NCBI RefSeq assembly: GCF_036347055.1
Contig: NZ_CP108882.1
Coordinates: 2,803,001 to 2,867,000 of the forward strand
Direction of reading: 5' to 3'
Length of the DNA: 64,000 nucleotides
Origin: Streptomyces sp. NBC_00820
GTDB taxonomy: Bacteria; Actinomycetota; Actinomycetes; Streptomycetales; Streptomycetaceae
This document shows, piece after piece, positions 14,918-25,137 of this stretch. The notes under the pieces are model-generated. The model saw only the letters and a list, made by a program, of their open reading frames with translations. It was not told the origin of the DNA and made no database searches. Both the position numbers and the translations under genes were made by a program. Every line of letters begins with the position of its first letter. The first letter of the stretch is position 1.

Positions 14918-15883
14918 ATGACCGATCCGGCCATCGCGGCGACCGGGCTGCGCAAGTCCTACGGCGACAAGACCGTCCTCGACGGCATCGACCTGACCGT
15001 CGCGGAAGGCACGGTCTTCTCGCTGCTCGGCCCGAACGGCGCCGGCAAGACCACCGCCGTGAAGATCCTCTCCACCCTCATCACGCCCGACCCCGGCAGC
15101 GGCCCGGTCCGGGTCGGCGGCCACGACCTCGCCACCCGGGCACCGGCCGTGCGCGCGGCGATCGGTGTCACGGGACAGTTCTCCGCCGTCGACGGACTGA
15201 TCACGGGCGAGGAGAACATGCTCCTCATGGCGGACCTGCACCACCTGCCCAGGCAGGAGGGGCGGCGCATCGCCGGCGAACTGCTGGAGCGCTTCGACCT
15301 GACCGAGGCGGCGAAGAAGCCCGCCTCCACCTACTCCGGCGGCATGAAGCGGCGTCTGGACCTCGCGATGACGCTGGTCGGCAGCCCGCGGATCATCTTC
15401 CTCGACGAGCCCACCACCGGCCTCGACCCGCGCAGCCGCCACAACATGTGGCAGATCATCCGCGAGCTCGTCACCGACGGCGTCACCGTCTTCCTCACCA
15501 CCCAGTACCTGGAGGAAGCAGACCAGCTCGCCGACCGCATCGCGGTCCTCAACAACGGGAAGATCGCCGCCGAAGGCACCGCCGAGGAACTCAAGCGGAT
15601 CGTCCCCGGCGGACACGTCCGCCTCCGCTTCACCGACCCCACCGCCTACCGCGACGCCGCCTCCGCGCTGAGCGAGGCCCCCCGCGACGACGACGCCCTC
15701 ACCCTGCAGCTCCCCAGCGACGGCAGCCAGCGCGAACTGCGCTCCATCCTCGACCGGCTCGACTCCGCCGGTATCGAAGCGGACGAACTGACCGTGCACA
15801 CCCCCGACCTGGACGACGTGTTCTTCGCCCTCACCGACACCGTCCCCGCCCAGTCCAGCCAGTCCAAGGAGACCGTCCGATGA
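14918..15883 (+). CDS. ABC exporter ATP-binding protein, DrrA family
   Basis: 321 residues. Walker A LLGPNGAGKTTAVKIL, signature TYSGGMKRRLDLAMTL, Walker B RIIFLDEPTTGLDPRSR, and H-loop region TVFLTTQYLEEADQLADRI are all intact. The C-terminal domain (about residues 230-315) is the DrrA extension. DrrA-type ATPases drive drug or lipid export with a DrrB permease, here encoded next with a 4-nt overlap (15880-15883). An AAGGAG site is upstream of ATG 14918. Confidence 0.93.
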   Translation: MTDPAIAATGLRKSYGDKTVLDGIDLTVAEGTVFSLLGPNGAGKTTAVKILSTLITPDPGSGPVRVGGHDLATRAPAVRAAIGVTGQFSAVDGLITGEENMLLMADLHHLPRQEGRRIAGELLERFDLTEAAKKPASTYSGGMKRRLDLAMTLVGSPRIIFLDEPTTGLDPRSRHNMWQIIRELVTDGVTVFLTTQYLEEADQLADRIAVLNNGKIAAEGTAEELKRIVPGGHVRLRFTDPTAYRDAASALSEAPRDDDALTLQLPSDGSQRELRSILDRLDSAGIEADELTVHTPDLDDVFFALTDTVPAQSSQSKETVR

Positions 15884-16656
15884 GCTCCCTCTCCCTCGCC
15901 GTCCGCGACTCGGGCACGATGCTGCGCCGCAACCTCCTGCACGCCCGCCGCTACCCGTCGCTGACCCTGAACCTGCTGCTCACCCCGGTCATGCTCCTGC
16001 TGCTGTTCGTGTACATCTTCGGCGACGCGATGAGCGGCGGCGCGGGCCGCTCCGCCTACATCGCCTACATCGTCCCCGGCATCCTGCTCATGACCATCGG
16101 CTCCACCACCGTCGGCACCGCCGTCTCCGTCTCCACCGACATGACCGAAGGCATCATCGGCCGCTTCCGCACCATGGCCATCCACCGCGGCTCCGTCCTC
16201 ATCGGACACGTCATCGGCAGCGTCCTGCAGTCGATCATGAGTGTGGTCCTCGTCGGCGCGGTCGGCGTGGCCATCGGCTTCCGCTCCACCGACGCCACCG
16301 TCCTGGAATGGCTCGCCGCCTTCGGCCTGCTCACCCTCTTCGCCCTGGCCTTCACCTGGATCGCCGTCGGCATGGGCCTGGGCAGCCCCAACGCCGAAGC
16401 CGCCGGAAACAGCGCCATGCCGCTGATCCTGCTGCCCCTCATCTCCAGCGCCTTCGTCCCCCTCCACACCATGCCCGGCTGGTTCCAGCCCATCGCCAAG
16501 TACCAGCCCTTCACCCCCGCCATCGAAACCCTCCGCGGCCTCCTCCTCGGCACCCACATCGGCAACAACGGATGGCTCGCCATCGGCTGGTGCGTCGCCC
16601 TCACCGCCCTCGGCTACCTCTGGTCCCAGGCCCAGTTCAACCGCGACCCCAAATAA
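15880..16656 (+). CDS. ABC-2 type permease, DrrB family
   Basis: 258 residues starting inside the ATPase stop (ATGA). Six hydrophobic segments, beginning with SLTLNLLLTPVMLLLLFVYIFG, and the family-typical loop IPLHTMPGWFQPIAKYQPFTP-like sequence (VPLHTMPGWFQPIAKYQPFT). It forms the membrane half of an exporter with the DrrA-like ATPase. The cargo is unknown. The transcript ends at the strong hairpin at 16717. Confidence 0.92.
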   Translation: MSSLSLAVRDSGTMLRRNLLHARRYPSLTLNLLLTPVMLLLLFVYIFGDAMSGGAGRSAYIAYIVPGILLMTIGSTTVGTAVSVSTDMTEGIIGRFRTMAIHRGSVLIGHVIGSVLQSIMSVVLVGAVGVAIGFRSTDATVLEWLAAFGLLTLFALAFTWIAVGMGLGSPNAEAAGNSAMPLILLPLISSAFVPLHTMPGWFQPIAKYQPFTPAIETLRGLLLGTHIGNNGWLAIGWCVALTALGYLWSQAQFNRDPK

Positions 16657-16716
16657 CCACCACACCCCCCGTGTACGCGACGGGACTGTTCGCCGAGGAG
16701 CGAGCGGCGACACGCA

Positions 16717-16756
16717 GAGGGCGGCACCCCCGCACAGGGTGCCGCCCTCTTCTTTG
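16717..16756. terminator. Rho-independent terminator, bidirectional
   Basis: GAGGGCGGCACCC (16717-16729) and GGGTGCCGCCCTC (16737-16749) form a perfect 13-bp stem with loop CCGCACA, followed by TTCTTT. It closes the DrrAB operon and can also serve the DUF397 gene on the other strand. Two further hairpins in the window use the same loop and stem core (18907 and 19015). Confidence 0.9.
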
Positions 16757-16781
16757 CCTGCCTCGTGGCAGAAGGAGACGA

Positions 16782-16985
16782 TTACGAGGGTGTCTTCTTC
16801 AGAGCTTCGACGAAGGGAGTGAAGGCCTCGGCCGGGATGGTGACAGTTGCCCTGTCCGGGGCTTTGGAGTCACGGATGGCTATACGGGTGGGCCGGGTGG
16901 CGATTTCCACGCAGTTATTGCCGTCGCCGCCACCGGAGTAGGACGACTTCCGCCAGTTGTCGGGAGTGTTCACGGGGTGTCTCAC
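16782..16985 (-). CDS. DUF397 domain protein
   Basis: 67 residues, the usual size. The family pattern is clear: WRKSSYSGGGDGNNCVEIA followed by RIAIRDSKAPD and a C-terminal PAEAFTPFVEAL. Its start overlaps the stop of the XRE regulator by 4 nt. DUF397 proteins are encoded beside XRE-DUF5753 regulators throughout Streptomyces and several copies affect development or antibiotic production; the small protein is thought to act against its regulator, as in the WhiJ system. The mechanism here is inferred. Confidence 0.93.
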   Translation of the reverse strand: MRHPVNTPDNWRKSSYSGGGDGNNCVEIATRPTRIAIRDSKAPDRATVTIPAEAFTPFVEALKKTPS

Positions 16986-17833
16986 AGGTCCTTGACCATT
17001 CGGTGGATGAAGTCACGCGAGCGCGTGGGATCGAGTGACACAGCTTCCACCCTACGGAAGAGCGTTCGAAAGACTTCGAGTTGAGCCTCGGCATCGATGA
17101 ATCCGGTTCCGTGAGGCGCATCGCGTACGGCGGTGTCCAGTTTGGGCACCGTACCGCCCGCCAGCATCATGGGGCTCCAGGCCGCCCCGAAGCCGTCCAG
17201 GTCGAAGGGGATGACGCGCAAGGTGATGTGGTCCGCCCCGGAAAGCTCCAGGACACGGAGAAGTTGGGCCCGAGACGTAGCTCGGTCACCGACTCGGATG
17301 CGCAGTGCCGCCTCATGGATGACGGCCTCGTACGGGATGGGTTGAGGGCCCACGAGGATCACCTTGCGCTGCATGCGATGACGGACGCGCAGTTCCAGCT
17401 CTTCCTCGGGAAGCTCGGGGACCCTGGAGGCAAAGGCGGCGCGAGCGTACTCCGGCGTCTGAAGCAGCCCCGGAATGAACAGAAACTCCGCGTCACGTCG
17501 GTATGTGGAGTGGTGCTCCAGCTCCGCCAGGTCGAGGAACGGCGCGGGCAGACACTCGCGATACTCCTCCCACCAACCCCGCGTACGGTCGGTCGCCATA
17601 GCCGCCAGGGCATCGATCAGCTCACCGTCGAAACAGGAGTAGTTGACGGCGAGGCAACGCAGTCGCTTCTCGCTCACGCCCGCGAGGCCGGCTTCAATCT
17701 GGCTGATCTGCGGGGCACTCACACCGAGAAGCGCCGCCGCCTCCCTGGCGGTGAGCCCCGCCGCGTCACGGAGCCTTCGGAGCTCGACCGCAAGACGCAT
17801 CTGGCGTGCAGTCGGTTCACTTCTCAATGCCAT
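16982..17833 (-). CDS. XRE-family regulator with DUF5753 domain (WhiJ-like)
   Basis: 283 residues. ATG 17833 is preceded by GAAGGGG; the earlier ATG at 17848 only supplies that site. An N-terminal HTH (LRRLRDAAGLTAREAAALLGVSAPQISQIEAGL, residues 11-45) is followed by the DUF5753 domain (EEYRECLPAPFLDLAELEHHSTYRRDAEFLFIPGLLQTPEYARA). This is the standard partner of the DUF397 gene 3' to it and of the HATPase gene that diverges from it, a WhiJ/AbaA-type locus. It likely represses its own region until antagonised. Confidence 0.92.
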   Translation of the reverse strand: MALRSEPTARQMRLAVELRRLRDAAGLTAREAAALLGVSAPQISQIEAGLAGVSEKRLRCLAVNYSCFDGELIDALAAMATDRTRGWWEEYRECLPAPFLDLAELEHHSTYRRDAEFLFIPGLLQTPEYARAAFASRVPELPEEELELRVRHRMQRKVILVGPQPIPYEAVIHEAALRIRVGDRATSRAQLLRVLELSGADHITLRVIPFDLDGFGAAWSPMMLAGGTVPKLDTAVRDAPHGTGFIDAEAQLEVFRTLFRRVEAVSLDPTRSRDFIHRMVKDL

Positions 17834-18035
17834 GACCGCCCCTTCCAACCACCCTGCAGGGCTTACTCGTTCGGGGGCAGATTACGCGACCTGCTTGCAG
17901 AACCTAAACAATGCGACCTACCGTCGGTGACGTAGCGCACACGTAGCGGAAGCGCACCGCGTCGTCCTGCCATGACGACTGCGGCAATGCCACCGCGCGC
18001 CGGAATCCCCACTCTCACTGATTCGGAGCTGCCGC

Positions 18036-18440
18036 ATGCCCGAAACCTGGGACTACACCCTCTACATCCCCAACGACCTCAGAGCGGTCACGGTATGCCG
18101 CCGCACTCTGCGCCTGATCCTGACGATGCACGGTCTGATCGGCCTGACGGACACCGCCGAACTCCTCGCGACGGAGCTGGTCTCCAACGCCGTACGGCAC
18201 ACGAAGGGGCCGGCCGCGCTGAGGGTGCGCCGGACGGCGGAGGGGGTGATCTGGATCGGCGCGTGGGACACGGACCCGGGCCCGCCGGAGCCGCCGCGTC
18301 CGCTGGAGCAGGTCACGGACCTGGAGGACGGCCGAGGCCTCGCACTGGTCCGCGCCTGCGCCGACCTGTGGGGCTGGCAGCCGTCGGCCCGCTTCGGTAA
18401 CCGGGGGAAGTTCGTGTGGTGCGAACTGGAGGCCGCGTGA
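18036..18440 (+). CDS. HATPase-fold ATP-binding protein (RsbW-like, anti-sigma type)
   Basis: 134 residues with the GHKL fold: N box ELLATELVSNAVRHTKG, a G1 box that is degenerate (WDTDPGPPEPPRP, Asp present, Gly-X-Gly weak), and G2 GRGLALVRACADLWGW. Single-domain proteins of this kind regulate sigma factors in Bacillus; in Streptomyces most are orphan and unassigned. It diverges from the XRE-DUF397 pair across a 202-bp space, the usual arrangement of WhiJ-type loci. The stop overlaps the ATG of the Rpn remnant. The space contains two ACGTAGCG direct repeats at about 17930-17950. Confidence 0.85.
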   Translation: MPETWDYTLYIPNDLRAVTVCRRTLRLILTMHGLIGLTDTAELLATELVSNAVRHTKGPAALRVRRTAEGVIWIGAWDTDPGPPEPPRPLEQVTDLEDGRGLALVRACADLWGWQPSARFGNRGKFVWCELEAA

Positions 18441-18894
18441 TGGTCGGCTCACCGCACGAGGCCCTGCACCGGATCTCTCGGCCATGACACACGGGCGTGG
18501 CCCGCAGGCCGCCGCCATACTGAAACCCCTGGCATCCGCCCTGCGGACCATCGACCCCGACAGCGCCGCCGTCCTCGCCCAATTCGTCGACTCCTGCCTG
18601 ACCGACCCCCAGGCACAGCAGCAGTGGAGGGAACTGATGACAGCCATCCAGTACTTCTGGCGCCACCCCCTCGCCGAACAGGTACGCGAGGAAGGCCGGG
18701 AGCAAGGCCGTGAGGAGGGGCGGCTGGAGGACCGCCGGAAGATGGTCCTCCATGTCCTCGAATGGCGCGGCATCCCCGTCCCCGACGCCGTCCGCGAGCA
18801 GGTGACCGCCTGCACGGATCTCGACCGGCTGGAGATCTGGGCCCAACGGGCCGTCCACGCCACCGACGCGTCGGACCTGTTCGCCGGGGAGTGA
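18440..18894 (+). pseudogene. Rpn-family nuclease gene with internal deletion
   Basis: Two pieces of one family can be read. At 18440, in ATGA overlap with the HATPase stop, a frame begins MVGSPHEALHRIS, the standard start of Streptomyces Rpn/YadD-like (PD-(D/E)XK transposase-nuclease) proteins, and stops at about 18485. In another frame an open segment from 18484 (136 codons) carries the family's C-terminal half: AAAILKPLASALRTID, a charged EEGREQGREEGRLEDRR linker and VLEWRGIPVPDAVREQV...DLDRLEIWAQRAVHATDASDLF. Roughly 150 residues, including the nuclease core, are missing between them, and the frames differ. I infer an internal deletion and loss of activity; the downstream frame could still be translated as a 136-aa protein. 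Confidence 0.7.
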
Positions 18895-18906
18895 CAGACG
18901 CACGCC

Positions 18907-18941
18907 GAGGGGCGGCACCCCCGCACAGGGTGCCGCCCCTC
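18907..18941 (+). terminator. Rho-independent terminator
   Basis: GAGGGGCGGCACCC (18907-18920) and GGGTGCCGCCCCTC (18928-18941) form a perfect 14-bp stem with loop CCGCACA, then CTCTTTC. It is nearly identical to the terminator at 16717. Confidence 0.88.
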
Positions 18942-19014
18942 CTCTTTCGTGCTCCGGAGACGTCGTCGATCGGTGTTGAGGGTCGGGGACCGACGACGGC
19001 TCCGGGGCTCGGGT

Positions 19015-19043
19015 GGGCGGCGCCCCCGCACAGGGTGCCGCCC
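19015..19043 (-). terminator. Terminator hairpin of ppdK
   Basis: GGGCGGCGCCC (19015-19025) and GGGTGCCGCCC (19033-19043) pair with one mismatch around the same CCGCACA loop seen in the two hairpins to the left. It sits 9 bp past the ppdK stop. Confidence 0.65.
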
Positions 19044-19051
19044 GGCAGGGC

Positions 19052-21799
<2,748 letters not shown>

Positions 21800-22002
21800 G
21801 GGTCTCGACTCCTTGAGGCCGCGGTGGCTGCCCTGACGGCCAGGAACATACCCAGATCAAAGGCATCTTGGTACATCCACTTGTGCGTCATGAGCCTGTA
21901 ACCGGTCGTCCGCCACAGGATCGAAAGTCACGGCTCGGCAAGCCGACAGGCCGTCTTGTGTTCACTTCTTGAACGAATCGCCACCCATGAGGGCTAGAAA
22001 CC

Positions 22003-22116
22003 GCTCAGGTGAGCAGGGTTTGCCGCGTCTGAGTTCGATCGATGAACGATCAAACCGTGGCACTGAGTGCCAGCCATTGGAGAAGTGCAGCCGCCCGCAT
22101 TCCGCTCATCTGAGCG
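22003..22116. promoter_or_regulatory. Pair of GCTCA-NN-TGAGC palindromes upstream of ppdK
   Basis: The 416-bp gap 21800-22215 has no gene. It contains GCTCA-GG-TGAGC at 22003-22014 and CGCTCA-TC-TGAGCG at 22103-22116, with centres 101 bp apart. Two copies of the same inverted repeat suggest a regulator that binds twice, perhaps looping, upstream of ppdK. The binding protein is unknown. Confidence 0.3.
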
Positions 22117-22215
22117 CAACCCTTATCAGGGGTGGCGAGAATCACGCTGCCACAGGCCGCCCGTTTCCACCATGCGGACCGCTCCCGAGACGGGAAACAC
22201 GAGGAAACGCGCCCG

Positions 22216-23454
22216 TCACACCCCGAGCGCCGACAGCCGCTCCTCCACCCGCTCCGGCGCGTACAGGTGCTCCACGACCATGGCCCCGGCCCCGGTCAGC
22301 GCGGCCCGCTCGCCCAGCCGGGAGGTGACGACGTCCAGGTGGGCCGTGGAACGGGGCAGCGCCCGCTGGTAGAGCAGTTCCCGCACACCGGTCAGGAAGG
22401 GGGTTCCGGCCAGGTCGCCCGCGATCATCAGCACACCCGGGTTGAGCAGGGTCACCACGGTCGCCAGGACGTCCCCGACCTGGCGGCCGGCCTCCCGGGC
22501 CAGCGCCGCGGCCTCGGGGTGCCCCGCGGCCAGCAGGTCCCGTACGTCCGAGCCGGACGCGGCCGGCACCCCCGCCTCGGCCAGCCGCCGGGCCACCGCG
22601 CCACCGCTGGCGACGGCGGCGAGACAGCCGTACGACCCGCACCGGCACAGGGCGTCGGTGCCCACGCGGATATGGCCGATGTCGCCCGCGCCGCCGTCGA
22701 TCCCGCGGTAGATCGAGCCGTCGACCACGACCCCGGCGCCGATGCCGGTGGAGACCTTGACCAGGACGAAGGCCGAGCAGTCGGGGTGTCCGGCGCGCTG
22801 TTCGCCGTAGGCCATGAGGTTGGCGTCGTTGTCCACCAGGACCGGGACGGCGGGGGCGCCGGCACGCTCGCCGAACGCGCGGGAGAGGCGGCCCGTTATG
22901 TCGTAGCCGTCCCAGCCGGGCATCATCGGCGGCTGGACCACGCGGCCGGTCACGCTGTCCACCGGGCCCGGCACCGCGAGGCCGATCCCGCAGACCTCCC
23001 GCGGGTGGTGTCCGGCGAGGGTGAGCAACTCGGCGAACCAGCCGCCGAGTTCGCCCAGGACGGCCTCGGGTCCGTCCTCGATGACGAGGGTGCCGGCGTG
23101 TTCCGCGAGGATCTCGCCGGTCAGGGTGAGGACGGCCGCGCGGGCGTGCCGGGTGTCGAGGTCCGCGACGAGGACCACCGCGTGGGAGCCGTCGAACTCC
23201 AGGGTGAGGGAGGGGCGGCCGCCGAGCGGGGAGCCGACCGGGCCGCCCGCGCCCTCGCGCAGCCAGCCGGCCCGGAACAGCCGGTCGAGCCGCTGATGGA
23301 CGGTGGCGCGGGAGAGTCCGGTGGCCTGCTGGAGCGCTCCGCGGGTGACCGCCCGCCCGCTGCGGACCAGTTCGAGCAGCTCACCCGCGGTGCCCTGGCC
23401 GCTGCTCCTGATGGTCCTTCCGGTCCCTGCGGTCCTGCCGGGCCGTCCGGTCAT
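22216..23454 (-). CDS. ROK-family transcriptional repressor
   Basis: 412 residues. ATG 23454 follows GGGGG at a spacing of 5. An N-terminal winged HTH (GELLELVRSGRAVTRGALQQATGLSRATVHQRLDRLFRAGWL, about residues 20-62) precedes the ROK kinase-like domain (AVVLVADLDTRHARAAVLTLTG; VPVLVDNDANLMAYGE; GIGAGVVVDGSIYRG) with the zinc-type motif GTDALCRCGSYGCL. ROK repressors sense sugars or sugar phosphates. It diverges from two glycoside hydrolase genes that it most likely controls. The GHxxVxxxCxCGxxGCxE zinc motif is partly degenerate: its first His appears as IGHIRVGTDALC. Confidence 0.9.
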   Translation of the reverse strand: MTGRPGRTAGTGRTIRSSGQGTAGELLELVRSGRAVTRGALQQATGLSRATVHQRLDRLFRAGWLREGAGGPVGSPLGGRPSLTLEFDGSHAVVLVADLDTRHARAAVLTLTGEILAEHAGTLVIEDGPEAVLGELGGWFAELLTLAGHHPREVCGIGLAVPGPVDSVTGRVVQPPMMPGWDGYDITGRLSRAFGERAGAPAVPVLVDNDANLMAYGEQRAGHPDCSAFVLVKVSTGIGAGVVVDGSIYRGIDGGAGDIGHIRVGTDALCRCGSYGCLAAVASGGAVARRLAEAGVPAASGSDVRDLLAAGHPEAAALAREAGRQVGDVLATVVTLLNPGVLMIAGDLAGTPFLTGVRELLYQRALPRSTAHLDVVTSRLGERAALTGAGAMVVEHLYAPERVEERLSALGV

Positions 23455-23465
23455 GCGCACCCCCT

Positions 23466-23525
23466 TGTGCTTCTCAAGTTTGCCTTACATATTGAGTTTT
23501 GCATGTTAAATAGACGTAACCCTGC
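23466..23525. promoter_or_regulatory. AT-rich divergent promoter/operator region
   Basis: Between the ROK gene (-) and the glycosidase gene (+) about 55 bp have strikingly low GC for this genome, including TTTGCCTTACATATTGAG and TTTTGCATGTTAAATAG. Imperfect dyad TTACAT/ATGTTAA and repeated TTTGC blocks suggest overlapping promoters and the ROK operator. No consensus match is claimed. Confidence 0.4.
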
Positions 23526-23574
23526 GATAGGCACAGCCAAACCCGGTCGGCCGGACGTCTTCGGGGAGCCCCGA

Positions 23575-25137
23575 GTGGATCGCACTGCCCAGCTCACCAG
23601 CCGTGTCACGGATCGCGAGATCGCATACGATCCGCCGCCCGCGGCCTCATCGGCCCCTGCGGCCCCATCGGCTCCATCGGCCGTATCGGCCCCGCTGCCG
23701 CCGCCGCACTCGCCCGGGCCACCGGCCGAGTCGCTGCGCGTCGCGGCGGCCCGGGTGCTGGCGGCCAACTGGACGGGCGCGTCGACGGTTCCGTCCCGGA
23801 ACCTGTATCCGCACCAGTGGTCCTGGGACTCCGCGTTCGTCGCGATCGGGCTGCGGCACCTGTCGCCGCTGCGGGCGCAGACGGAACTGGAGACGCTGCT
23901 GGCGGCCCAGTGGGCCGACGGGCGCGTCCCGCACATCGTCTTCAACCCCTCCGTGCCCCTCGACGCGTACTTCCCGAGCCCCGACTTCTGGCGCTCCTCG
24001 ACCGCGGGGCGCGCGGCGGGCGCACCGCGCACCGTACAGACGTCGGGCATCGTGCAGCCACCGGTGCACGCGCTGGCGGTGTGGCTGGTGCACCGCGCCG
24101 ATCCGGGCCTGTCCCGGGCGCGCGGCTTCCTCGCCCGCCTCTACCCCCGGCTGGCCGCCTGGCACCGGTACCTGCTGCACCGGCGGGACCTCGGCGGGGG
24201 CGGGCTGGTGTCCGTCGTCCACCCCTGGGAGCAGGGCATGGACAACAGTCCCTGCTGGGACCCGCCGCTGGCCCGTGTCACCCCGGCACCGGCCCGCTCC
24301 TTCCGCCGCGCCGACCTCGGCCACAGCGCCCCCGAGGACCGGCCGACGGACCTGGACTACGGACGGTACGTGCGGCTGGCGGCGGACTACCGGGACGCGG
24401 GATACGCCGACGGGGGCGGTGAGTTCGCCGTGGAGGACCCGGCGTTCAACGCGCTGCTGATCGCCTCCGAGCAGGCCCTGGCCCGGATCGCCGGAGAACT
24501 GGGGGCGCCGGGCACCGCCCGCCACGCGCGCGCCGAACGGCTCACCGCGGCGCTGGTGGAGCGGCTGTGGGACCCGGAGAGCGGGATGTTCCTGTGCCGG
24601 GACGTGATGGGCGGGAGTGGCGGAGCTGGGGGCGGGGGCAGCGGCAATCGCGAGCCGCGGGACCGGGCCCTGATCCCCGAGCGGGGCGTCTCCGGCCTCG
24701 TCCCCCTCCTCCTGCCCGGCCTGCCCCGCGAGGTGGCCGCCGCGCTCGTCCGCACCCTGGGCGGCCCCCACTTCGGGCTCGGCGACCGCACCCGTCTCGT
24801 GCCCAGCTACGACCTCCTCGGCGAGGCCTTCGACCCGCACCGGTACTGGCGCGGCCCGGCCTGGTTCAACACGAGCTGGCTCATCGAGCGGGGGCTGCGC
24901 GTACACGGCGAGCCCGCGGCGGCGGACGCGCTGCGGGAGGCGTTCCTGCGCACCGCCGGCGACTCCGGCTTCGCGGAGTACGTCGACCCGTACACGGGCG
25001 AGGCGTGCGGGGCGCTCGGCTTCGGCTGGACCGCCGCCCTCGCGCTCGACCTGCTGCACCGGCGGCCGGAACACACCGTGTCCTCCACGGGCACCACCGC
25101 GTTCGACAGGAGTGACGAGGGAAGGGACCGAGGATGA
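23575..25137 (+). CDS. MGH1-like glycoside hydrolase (GH63-related alpha/alpha-barrel)
   Basis: 520 residues from GTG 23575, which has GGGGAG seven nt upstream; an open frame continues further left but only as non-coding sequence. An Ala/Pro-rich N-terminus of about 45 residues leads to the catalytic (alpha/alpha)6 domain: SRNLYPHQWSWDSAFVAIGLRHL, VHPWEQGMDNSPCWDPPL, RGPAWFNTSWLIERGLR and a C-terminal FAEYVDPYTGEACGALGFGWTAA. These are the conserved blocks of mannosylglycerate hydrolase-like and GH63 glucosidases. It has no signal peptide, so acts on an imported or internal glycoside. The stop overlaps the next start by 4 nt. Confidence 0.88.
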   Translation: MDRTAQLTSRVTDREIAYDPPPAASSAPAAPSAPSAVSAPLPPPHSPGPPAESLRVAAARVLAANWTGASTVPSRNLYPHQWSWDSAFVAIGLRHLSPLRAQTELETLLAAQWADGRVPHIVFNPSVPLDAYFPSPDFWRSSTAGRAAGAPRTVQTSGIVQPPVHALAVWLVHRADPGLSRARGFLARLYPRLAAWHRYLLHRRDLGGGGLVSVVHPWEQGMDNSPCWDPPLARVTPAPARSFRRADLGHSAPEDRPTDLDYGRYVRLAADYRDAGYADGGGEFAVEDPAFNALLIASEQALARIAGELGAPGTARHARAERLTAALVERLWDPESGMFLCRDVMGGSGGAGGGGSGNREPRDRALIPERGVSGLVPLLLPGLPREVAAALVRTLGGPHFGLGDRTRLVPSYDLLGEAFDPHRYWRGPAWFNTSWLIERGLRVHGEPAAADALREAFLRTAGDSGFAEYVDPYTGEACGALGFGWTAALALDLLHRRPEHTVSSTGTTAFDRSDEGRDRG

